NCBI GenBank assembly: GCA_031275145.1
Contig: JAISPE010000009.1
Location: 1-15,410 of the forward strand
Direction: 5' to 3'
DNA from: Prevotellaceae bacterium
Lineage (GTDB): Bacteria; Bacteroidota; Bacteroidia; Bacteroidales; UBA932
Length of the DNA stretch: 15,410 bases
Of the stretch, positions 7,466-13,573 are shown one piece after another (position 1 is the stretch's first letter; every line of letters begins with the position of its first letter). The position numbers were made by a program, and so were the translations under genes. The notes under the pieces are model-generated. The model was not told the DNA's origin, did no database searches, and saw only the letters and a program-made list of their open reading frames with translations.

Positions 7466-7549
7466 TTTTTTTACCACAAAGGCACAAAGGACAGTTCTTT
7501 GTGAAACCTTTGTGCCCTTTGTGCCCTTTGTGCCTTTGTGGTAAAAAAA
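7466..7549. repeat. Palindromic repeat built of CTTTGTGCC units (copy 2)
   Basis: A perfect 24-bp inverted repeat: left arm 7466-7489, which ends ACCACAAAGGCACAAAG, and right arm 7526-7549, which starts CTTTGTGCCTTTGTGGT, with seven T or A at the outer ends. The 36-nt interior contains further CTTTGTGCC units, so the right side is a short tandem array. It has the same design as the element at 333-407 but with A/T where that one has G/C in every unit. T-runs come first and A-runs last, so it is not a typical terminator. Confidence 0.9.
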
Positions 7550-7550
7550 T

Positions 7551-7587
7551 AAGCGTCATCAAACCTTTTCAGTTGCGGTACGAAACG
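7551..7587 (+). repeat. 37-bp direct repeat, copy 1
   Basis: These 37 nt recur at 7915-7951 with three mismatches; the last 24 nt, from CCTTTTCAGTTGCGG onward, are identical. Copy 1 directly abuts the palindrome at 7466-7549. Confidence 0.9.
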
Positions 7588-7596
7588 GGTATTTAC

Positions 7597-7634
7597 AATG
7601 ACGCTTTTCGCAATATCCTTACAACAAGCTTTTT
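7597..7634 (+). repeat. 38-bp direct repeat, copy 2
   Basis: Second copy of the 7363-7400 repeat. It is preceded by GGGTATTTAC, and the 17 nt at 7587-7603 recur with one change at 7662-7678. Confidence 0.9.
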
Positions 7635-7642
7635 CCCGCTTC

Positions 7643-7680
7643 ATCGTCATTGCGAATATCCGGTTATTTACAATGACGAT
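7643..7680. repeat. Inverted repeat with 10-bp perfect arms
   Basis: ATCGTCATTG (7643-7652) and CAATGACGAT (7671-7680) are perfect complements around an 18-nt loop. The arms carry the CGTCATTG module found elsewhere in this interval. No T-run follows on either strand, so terminator activity is doubtful. Confidence 0.75.
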
Positions 7681-7770
7681 CAGACGTTGGCAGACACTGT
7701 CATGTTAATCATATCAATCACAAAAATCACAGTTCAGACAGTGCATATTTAAACTTTAAGTTCATCGGCA

Positions 7771-7869
7771 ATCCTTCGGCAATCCTTCGGTGATCCTTCG
7801 GTGATCCTTCGGTGATCCTTCGGTGATCCTTCGGTGATCCTTCGGTGGTCCTTCGATGGTCTTTTGGCG
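7771..7869 (+). repeat. 11-bp tandem array, nine units
   Basis: Nine head-to-tail 11-nt units starting at 7771. Unit 1 is ATCCTTCGGCA, units 2-7 (7782-7847) are identical ATCCTTCGGTG, and units 8-9 decay to GTCCTTCGATG and GTCTTTTGGCG. The array is bracketed by near-identical 13-mers, AACTTTAAGTTCA (7752-7764) and AACTTTCAGTTCA (7878-7890). The unit length is not a multiple of three and no gene spans it. Confidence 0.95.
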
Positions 7870-7914
7870 CTTTTTTTAACTTTCAGTTCAACTATGGTTT
7901 TTGATTCTTCCAGT

Positions 7915-7951
7915 AAGTGTCATCATGCCTTTTCAGTTGCGGTACGAAACG
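7915..7951 (+). repeat. 37-bp direct repeat, copy 2
   Basis: Second copy of the 7551-7587 repeat. Here the copy is embedded in a hairpin: GTACG (7942-7946) pairs with CGTAC (7950-7954) around AAA, and CATGCC (7924-7929) with GGCATG (7955-7960). It lies 73 nt beyond the 3' end of trmD. Confidence 0.85.
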
Positions 7952-8023
7952 TACGGCATGTCGCGTATTGCTTCTTCGGCAAAATTTCATTAATCCTGAT
8001 AAAGCAATCCTCTGTCGTTAAAC

Positions 8024-8698
8024 TCAGTCCAGCAAGTCCGGGCGGAGGCGTTTTGTCCGTTCGTACGATTGTTCTTCTTTCCATTTTTCTATCTGTTTAT
8101 GATCTCCTGAAAGCAGGATGTCGGGAACTTTCCACTGATTAAATTCCGGAGGCCGCGTATATACCGGAGGAGAAAGCAGGTTATCCTGAAACGAATCGGT
8201 CAGAGCAGATTCTTCGTTGCCGATTGCATTGGGAATCAACCTTGTGATTGCATCTATCAGCACCGCGGCGGCAAGTTCTCCGCCGGATATGACATAGTCG
8301 CCAATAGATATTTCCTTAGTTATCAAATGTTCTCTGACCCGGTGGTCTACGCCTTTGTAATGGCCGCACAGTATGATTATATTCTGTAGTATGGACAGCC
8401 TGTTAGCCTCCTTTTGTTTCAGCAGTTCTCCGTCGGGCGACATGTATATGATTTCATCATAATCTCTTTCCGATTTCAACTTTGTAATCAGTTCATAGAT
8501 TGGAGCAATCATCATTACCATACCTGCGCCTCCGCCGAAAGCGTAATCATCAACCTGTTTATAATTCTTTTTGCCGTATTCTCTCAACGAATGCAGGCAG
8601 ATTTCCACAACATTTTTCTGCTGGGCGCGCTTAACTATTGAATGATTTACAAAACCGTCCAGCATTTCCGGTAAAACGCTTATTACATCAATTCGCAT
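8024..8698 (-). CDS. trmD: TrmD: tRNA (guanine-37-N1)-methyltransferase
   Basis: A 224-residue SPOUT-class methyltransferase that uses S-adenosylmethionine to methylate G37 next to the anticodon, preventing +1 frameshifts. The N-terminal MRIDVISVLPEM is typical. The trefoil-knot SAM-binding motifs CGHYKGVDHR (111-120) and DYVISGGELAA (134-144) are present, as are DDYAFGGGAGMVM (50-62), the likely catalytic Asp in ESALTDSF (Asp168) and YTRP (180-183). The length is normal and the protein complete. It follows the SGNH hydrolase gene by 45 nt with no promoter motif between, so the two are probably co-transcribed. The usual rimM-trmD-rplS neighbours are absent. Confidence 0.97.
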   Translation of the reverse strand: MRIDVISVLPEMLDGFVNHSIVKRAQQKNVVEICLHSLREYGKKNYKQVDDYAFGGGAGMVMMIAPIYELITKLKSERDYDEIIYMSPDGELLKQKEANRLSILQNIIILCGHYKGVDHRVREHLITKEISIGDYVISGGELAAAVLIDAITRLIPNAIGNEESALTDSFQDNLLSPPVYTRPPEFNQWKVPDILLSGDHKQIEKWKEEQSYERTKRLRPDLLD

Positions 8699-8743
8699 AA
8701 TATTTATATTGTCAGTTTATATTTTGACAGACGAAAAAAACTC

Positions 8744-10117
8744 TCATTCGAATTTCCGTTTTTTTGAGTTTCTTCGGAGTTTGTCATATCTTTTCTTCTC
8801 AAAAACAAGAGTATTGAACAGTATTTTCCCCAAATATTTTCCTCCCTCGAAATTAAGATGAGTATAATCCTTATTTGCTCTTGGAGGCTTTGCTTTAACC
8901 ATTTCGACCATACTTCCGCTGCCTCCCATTGCCTCAAACAGGTTCCAGAACACGATACCCGTCTCTGCGCATACAGCTTTCTGATACGACACCATGGCCG
9001 GCGCTCCGGGCATCGTCACGTAGCTTCCGTTCTTGCGCATACTCCTGTCGCCCACGCTCAGCAAAAGAATATCGCTTTTGGGGAAACATTTTTTCAGATA
9101 TTCCACCGTTTCCTGCATACCTTTCTGATATGACGAATAGTTCGTACGGTTAGCCGTCATCACATTCAGTCCGTATTGCAGGATAATCAAATCATAAGCA
9201 AGCAGGCTGTCTGTCTGTTTCAGTATATCTTCGGATAAAAGTTTCAAGCTTGTACCGGGCGTTCCGCGCAGCGAAAAATTATCGACAATCACTCCCGACC
9301 TGTCCTGCAAGGAAATACCGTGGACATATAAATTCCGGTTATCGGACAGGAAGTTAAATTGAATAGCGCCTATCGAATCGGCGTAGATATCATACCTTGA
9401 AATTTTGGGAGACGCTTTCAAGTGTACGGTTTTCGCTTCCTTTTCCCCGTTAATCCGGTACGAAACAGTTGCTTCGCCTTCGTACAGACGGTACAGCAGA
9501 CTCGCCTGTCTGAAAAATTCAAGATGAGGCAGTTGCACTCCGGAATATTTGACCCATGCATCTTTGTTCGGACGAAAACAGTGGCCGGCTATCCCCATTT
9601 TCGAATAGTCCTGCGATTCGGTGATACACCGATTTTCCCAACCGCTAAAACTGTGTTTTACAGTCTTTCTGAACGAAGCTGTCTGCGACGCGGGCGGTAC
9701 AATACCAACGCCTTTGCCTCCATATTCGTCCTGCAGGTTACTGCGTAAATCGGCGCTGAAAATATCGCCTTCGATATACGAATCACCGAAAAAAGCCACT
9801 CTCACAGGTTTGCGGGATCTTGAATCCAGCGCTTTGAAGAAATTATCCAGCCCGTCCTTATTTGGGGAACAGTCTTCGAAACAGACCATTCCCGGAGGGC
9901 AGGGTATATCCTGTTTTGGCAGAGGAAGAGGCAGAATCACAGGCATAGGAACATCTGCCGGAGACGGCAGAGTATCTTTGCGAATATCGGATAATATATC
10001 TATTTTACGGATATTTAAACGGTTGATTATCTTCTCGGGGACAAACTGCAACAGCAATAAGACAGCAATAACAAAACACGTTATATATAAAGAATATTTT
10101 ATGTAATTTTTATCCAT
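8744..10117 (-). CDS. Membrane-anchored SGNH/GDSL-type hydrolase
   Basis: A 457-residue protein with an N-terminal membrane anchor (about residues 8-26), a Pro-rich linker (51-75, PVILPLPLPKQD) and a large extracytoplasmic domain. SGNH blocks are visible: FFGDSYIEGD with the nucleophile Ser113, LQYGLN (313-318, where family members have GxND) and DYTHLN (417-422) supplying Asp417 and His420. Such enzymes are esterases; membrane-anchored versions in Bacteroidota often accompany acyltransferases and act on O-acetyl groups of envelope sugars. No MBOAT gene is in the window, so the substrate is open. I chose the ATG at 10117: an upstream in-frame TTG at 10123 is possible, but the predicted transcription start is near 10135. 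The C-terminus is very basic (KLRRNSKKRK). Confidence 0.82.
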   Translation of the reverse strand: MDKNYIKYSLYITCFVIAVLLLLQFVPEKIINRLNIRKIDILSDIRKDTLPSPADVPMPVILPLPLPKQDIPCPPGMVCFEDCSPNKDGLDNFFKALDSRSRKPVRVAFFGDSYIEGDIFSADLRSNLQDEYGGKGVGIVPPASQTASFRKTVKHSFSGWENRCITESQDYSKMGIAGHCFRPNKDAWVKYSGVQLPHLEFFRQASLLYRLYEGEATVSYRINGEKEAKTVHLKASPKISRYDIYADSIGAIQFNFLSDNRNLYVHGISLQDRSGVIVDNFSLRGTPGTSLKLLSEDILKQTDSLLAYDLIILQYGLNVMTANRTNYSSYQKGMQETVEYLKKCFPKSDILLLSVGDRSMRKNGSYVTMPGAPAMVSYQKAVCAETGIVFWNLFEAMGGSGSMVEMVKAKPPRANKDYTHLNFEGGKYLGKILFNTLVFEKKRYDKLRRNSKKRKFE

Positions 10118-10141
10118 TTTCAATAATTGACATCACGGGCG

Positions 10142-10172
10142 CAAAAGTAACAATTAATTGTTTTTCATGAAA
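10142..10172 (-). promoter_or_regulatory. Promoter for the SGNH hydrolase-trmD unit
   Basis: The reverse strand has TACTTTTG at 10149-10142 (exact -7 match) and TTTC at 10172-10169, one mismatch from the -33 TTTG, at the expected 19-nt spacing. The ATG lies 25 nt downstream of the -7 element. Confidence 0.6.
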
Positions 10173-10262
10173 AATAAGTATGAAAGTGGTTTTCCGTCAA
10201 TGTATAACTGCCGTATAATGCAGTCCGTTCAAAAAAAATATTATTTATAACGGAATAATGTT

Positions 10263-10270
10263 TACCTTTG
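10263..10270 (+). promoter_or_regulatory. -7 promoter element for pckA
   Basis: TACCTTTG followed by CGGG matches TAnnTTTG and repeats the wording of the motif in front of the DUF4375-like gene. The ATG of pckA is 67 nt downstream, behind an extremely AT-rich leader without a Shine-Dalgarno. No -33 TTTG at normal spacing. Confidence 0.6.
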
Positions 10271-10337
10271 CGGGAATTTTTGTTTTTTCAAATTTGAAAC
10301 AATTATAGATATAAATATTTTAAAATTAAAATTAAAA

Positions 10338-11927
10338 ATGGCTAAAATAGATTTGACAAAGTATGGAATTGACGGCAATATCGAAATTGCATACAATCCT
10401 ACTTACGAGCAGTTCTTCAAGGCAGAGACAGACCCTGCAAATGAAGGATTTGAAAAAGGAGAACTGACCTCGACAGGCGCTGTTTCCGTTAAAACGGGCG
10501 TTTTCACAGGACGTTCTCCAAAAGACCGTTACATTGTAAAGGATTCTGTTACGGAAAATACAATCTGGTGGGACGGAAATATTAACAAACCCGTCGGCGT
10601 GGATGTATGGAATGATTTGAAGGCTTTATCGATTAAACAGTTAAACACTGCGAAGAAACTGTATGTGGTAGACACTTTCTGCGGAACTAACGTCGATACA
10701 CGAATGAAAGTCCGCTTTATTATGGAAGTTGCATGGCAGGCGCATTTTGTTACCAACATGTTCATTCGCCCTTCGCTGTATGAACTTGAACATTACGGAG
10801 AGCCCGATTTTGTTGTGTTCAACTCGTCGAAAATAACAAACCCGAAATGGAAAGAACACAAGCTTAATTCGGAAGTGTTCGTTCTCTTCAATCTGACGGA
10901 AAAAGAACAGATTATCGGCGGCACATGGTATGGAGGCGAAATGAAAAAAGGCATGTTCTCAATGATGAACTACTATTTACCGCTGAAAGGCATGGCATCC
11001 ATGCACTGTTCGGCAAACGTGGGCGAAAAGGGCGATGTCGCTATATTTTTCGGCCTTTCGGGAACAGGAAAAACAACGCTTTCCGCCGACCCGAAACGTT
11101 ATCTGATCGGTGACGACGAGCATGGCTGGGACGACAACGGAGTATTCAACTACGAAGGCGGCTGTTACGCCAAAGTCATCAACCTGAGCGAAGAAAACGA
11201 GCCCGATATCTGGAGAGCAATCAAGCGTGACGCTTTGCTGGAAAACGTTGTTGTCAGAGAAGACGGTACACCCGACTATGCCGACGCTTCGATCACCGAA
11301 AATACTCGCGTTTCGTATCCCATATACAATATCAATAAAATCGTTCTTCCGTCCAAAGCGGGTCATGCAAGCAAAATCGTATATCTTTCCGCTGACGCTT
11401 TCGGAGTTTTACCTCCCGTTTCGATACTTGACGAAGCGCAGGCTCAGTACCACTTCCTTTGCGGCTATACATCGAAACTGGCAGGGACAGAGCGCGGTAT
11501 TGTTGAGCCGCTTCCTTCGTTTTCGCCGGCTTTCGGAGAGGCTTTCCTCACTTTACACCCGACAAAATATGCTCAAACATTGGGCGGTAAAATGAAAAAG
11601 CACGGAGCAAAAGCGTATCTCGTCAATACCGGATGGAACGGTACGGGAAAACGTATTTCGTTGAAAGATACGCGCGCAATCATTGATGCAATCATTGACG
11701 GTTCCATCGAAAAGGCAAAAACTGTAAAGATTCCCGTTTTGAATCTTACCGTTCCTGAAAAATTGGACAATGTATCTGATATATTAGACCCGAGACGCAC
11801 ATACACAGACGTGGCCGAATGGGAAAAGAAAGCAGGAAGCCTTGCTGCAAAATATATCAAGAACTTTGAACAATACACTGATACCCCCGAGGGTAAAGCG
11901 TTAATAAGCGCAGGCCCTCAACTCTAA
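10338..11927 (+). CDS. pckA: Phosphoenolpyruvate carboxykinase (ATP)
   Basis: A 529-residue ATP-type PEP carboxykinase that interconverts oxaloacetate plus ATP with PEP, CO2 and ADP. Signatures include TGRSPKDR (57-64, substrate Arg), the kinase-1a P-loop GLSGTGKTT (239-247), the kinase-2/metal segment IGDDEHGW (257-264) and NTGWNGTG near the C-terminal third. The length is standard and both ends are intact. In gut-type Bacteroidota the enzyme mostly runs towards oxaloacetate, fixing CO2 and conserving ATP on the way to succinate and propionate. This fits the presence of meaB in the same window, although the two are not in one operon. It is monocistronic: its own -7 motif upstream and a strong terminator at 11949-11995. 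Confidence 0.98.
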   Translation: MAKIDLTKYGIDGNIEIAYNPTYEQFFKAETDPANEGFEKGELTSTGAVSVKTGVFTGRSPKDRYIVKDSVTENTIWWDGNINKPVGVDVWNDLKALSIKQLNTAKKLYVVDTFCGTNVDTRMKVRFIMEVAWQAHFVTNMFIRPSLYELEHYGEPDFVVFNSSKITNPKWKEHKLNSEVFVLFNLTEKEQIIGGTWYGGEMKKGMFSMMNYYLPLKGMASMHCSANVGEKGDVAIFFGLSGTGKTTLSADPKRYLIGDDEHGWDDNGVFNYEGGCYAKVINLSEENEPDIWRAIKRDALLENVVVREDGTPDYADASITENTRVSYPIYNINKIVLPSKAGHASKIVYLSADAFGVLPPVSILDEAQAQYHFLCGYTSKLAGTERGIVEPLPSFSPAFGEAFLTLHPTKYAQTLGGKMKKHGAKAYLVNTGWNGTGKRISLKDTRAIIDAIIDGSIEKAKTVKIPVLNLTVPEKLDNVSDILDPRRTYTDVAEWEKKAGSLAAKYIKNFEQYTDTPEGKALISAGPQL

Positions 11928-11948
11928 AAAATGTTTTTTGAATTCTGT

Positions 11949-11995
11949 GATAAAGTCGTTCTGAAACCCCCTCATGAACGGCTTTATCTTTTTTT
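11949..11995 (+). terminator. Intrinsic terminator after pckA
   Basis: GATAAAGTCGTTC (11949-11961) pairs with GAACGGCTTTATC (11976-11988) as a 13-bp stem with one G-U pair and a 14-nt loop, followed at once by seven T (11989-11995). It begins 21 nt after the pckA stop. Confidence 0.93.
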
Positions 11996-12162
11996 GACCG
12001 GAATTTGCAGAACCGGAGAATTTTCAGAATGCCTTATCTCGCCGAATAATTGCCTGAAAACAAAAAACCTGACAGTTATATATGCGAAAGTTACAAAAAC
12101 AGTATCATGACAGACACATATATAGATGATATTCAAGTGGACACCGGGAATTATGTCATGCA

Positions 12163-12193
12163 TTTGGAAATCCGGAATTTTCATGTAATTTTG
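12163..12193 (+). promoter_or_regulatory. Promoter for purB-mutS-like operon
   Basis: TTTG (12163-12166), 19 nt, then TAATTTTG (12186-12193): both boxes and the spacing fit the Bacteroidota consensus exactly. The ATG of purB is 35 nt downstream of the -7 box, so the leader is about 28 nt and too short for a riboswitch. The 167 nt between the pckA terminator and this promoter show no other structure I can support. Confidence 0.75.
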
Positions 12194-12228
12194 TGTCCGT
12201 AAATAAACAGAAATAATTTTATAAGAGA

Positions 12229-13572
12229 ATGAAATTCAATACGCTCACGACGATAACACCGATTGACGGCAGATATTATACGAAAGTAAAAGAGTTGTCG
12301 GACTATTTTTCGGAATACGCATTAATTAAATACCGCATACAGGTAGAAATCGAGTATTTTATTGCTTTGTGCGAATTACCCCTGCCTCAATTAAAAGGTT
12401 TTGATTCAAAATATTATGATTCGCTCAGAGATATATACCGTAATTTCACAGAAGACGGCGCTCAAAAAGTAAAAGATATAGAAAACATCACAAACCACGA
12501 TGTTAAGGCTGTAGAATATTATATCAAAGAAAGAATGAGGGATATGAAATTAGACGAATATCTCGAATTTGTCCATTTCGGTCTGACCTCGCAGGATATA
12601 AACAACACTGCCGTTCCGCGCAGTCTGGCAGACGCTCTCAGAGATGTTTATTATCCGAATATAGCGAAAGTTACAGGGCTTTTGTCCGGATATTCGCAAC
12701 AGTGGGCAGATATTCCCATGCTTGCGCGTACCCATGGGCAGCCGGCGTCACCCACAAGGCTGGGCAAGGAAATAAAAGTCTTTACCGAAAGGCTCGAAAA
12801 ACAGATAGCGCAACTGGCTACCGTCCCGTTTTCTGCAAAATTCGGAGGCGCTACCGGCAATTTCAACGCTCACAGTGTCGCGTATCCTGATATCGACTGG
12901 GTGAAGTTCGCCAACCGCTTTGTGAATGACATCCTGTCCTTAGACCGATCGCAAACGACTACACAGATAGAACATTACGACAATCTTGCCGCCCTGTTCG
13001 ACAATCTCAAAAGGATAAATACCGTTTTGACAGACCTCTGCCGCGATATGTGGACATATATCTCTATGGAATATTTCAAACAGAGGATAAAAGAGGGCGA
13101 AGTCGGCTCGTCGGCGATGCCTCACAAGGTCAATCCCATTGACTTTGAGAATGCCGAAGGTAATCTGGGCATTGCGAACGCCATTTTCGAGCATCTCTCG
13201 GCAAAACTGCCGGTTTCACGTCTGCAAAGGGATTTGACGGATTCGACCGTACTGCGTAATATCGGCGTGCCGATAGCACATTCGCTGCTGGCTTTCAAGT
13301 CGCTGGTTAAGGGGCTGGAGAAACTGCAACTCAATGCCGATGCTATCCGGCGTGATCTGGATAATAACTGGGCTGTGGTTGCCGAAGCCGTTCAAACGAT
13401 TCTGCGGCGCGAAGGCTACAAAAATCCTTACGAAGAATTGAAGAAACTCACAAGAGGCAATGCCGGTATTACAAAAGAAAGTATCGCCGCATTTATCGAC
13501 AGTCTTGATGTTTCCGACAGTGTAAAGAATGAACTGAAAGCCATTTCTCCCGACAGTTACACAGGACGTTAA
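12229..13572 (+). CDS. purB: Adenylosuccinate lyase
   Basis: A 447-residue member of the fumarase/aspartase superfamily, of the long PurB type found in E. coli. It acts twice in purine synthesis, releasing fumarate from SAICAR and from adenylosuccinate. Key motifs are HFGLTSQDINNTA (116-128), ARTHGQPASPTRLGKE (166-181) with the general acid His169, and the superfamily signature GSSAMPHKVNP (293-303) with catalytic Ser295. Both ends align with full-length family members. The ATG is preceded by AAGAGA. It is the first gene of a two-gene unit; the next gene begins one nucleotide after its stop. Confidence 0.97.
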   Translation: MKFNTLTTITPIDGRYYTKVKELSDYFSEYALIKYRIQVEIEYFIALCELPLPQLKGFDSKYYDSLRDIYRNFTEDGAQKVKDIENITNHDVKAVEYYIKERMRDMKLDEYLEFVHFGLTSQDINNTAVPRSLADALRDVYYPNIAKVTGLLSGYSQQWADIPMLARTHGQPASPTRLGKEIKVFTERLEKQIAQLATVPFSAKFGGATGNFNAHSVAYPDIDWVKFANRFVNDILSLDRSQTTTQIEHYDNLAALFDNLKRINTVLTDLCRDMWTYISMEYFKQRIKEGEVGSSAMPHKVNPIDFENAEGNLGIANAIFEHLSAKLPVSRLQRDLTDSTVLRNIGVPIAHSLLAFKSLVKGLEKLQLNADAIRRDLDNNWAVVAEAVQTILRREGYKNPYEELKKLTRGNAGITKESIAAFIDSLDVSDSVKNELKAISPDSYTGR

Positions 13573-13573
13573 T

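Larger units (their letters stand above)
7328..7951. repeat. Mosaic of dispersed repeat modules between the small ORFs and trmD
   Basis: About 620 nt without a credible gene, composed of reused modules. AATGACG or its complement CGTCATT occurs at 7363, 7597, 7645 and 7672. GTTGCGGTACG occurs on the plus strand at 7572-7582 and 7936-7946 and inverted at 7343-7353. ATTGCGAA and TTCGCAAT occur in both orientations (7331, 7373, 7607, 7650). Arrangement and orientation differ between copies, as in degenerate REP- or MITE-like elements that have inserted into or recombined with each other. The clearest members are listed separately. Confidence 0.7.

Noticed and set aside
7501..7752. 83-codon plus-strand ORF starting GTG
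   Set aside because: It begins inside the 7466-7549 palindrome, its first residues (PLCPLCPLCLC) are the tandem CTTTGTGCC unit translated, and the rest runs through the other repeat modules.
7328..7951. CRISPR array
   Set aside because: Repeats are unequal in length and orientation, the 11-bp units have no spacers, and no cas gene is nearby.
7834..8142. 102-codon plus-strand ORF over the tandem array
   Set aside because: Starts in the 11-bp array and ends antisense to the 3' part of trmD; no family resemblance and no promoter.
8710..8729. Hairpin TGTCA/TGACA between the SGNH hydrolase and trmD
   Set aside because: Only 5 bp of stem with a 10-nt AT-rich loop and no T-run in the direction of transcription; too weak to call.
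8704..8937. 77-codon minus-strand ORF overlapping the SGNH hydrolase end
   Set aside because: It lies mostly in another frame of the hydrolase gene, which has clear catalytic motifs and is therefore the real frame.
11984..12184. 66-codon minus-strand ORF between pckA and purB
   Set aside because: It overlaps the pckA terminator T-run and the purB -33 box, has no recognisable family and no promoter motif on that strand.
12200..12228. Purine riboswitch in the purB leader
   Set aside because: The leader predicted from the promoter is about 28 nt, too short for an aptamer, and no conserved purine-aptamer loops are visible upstream.
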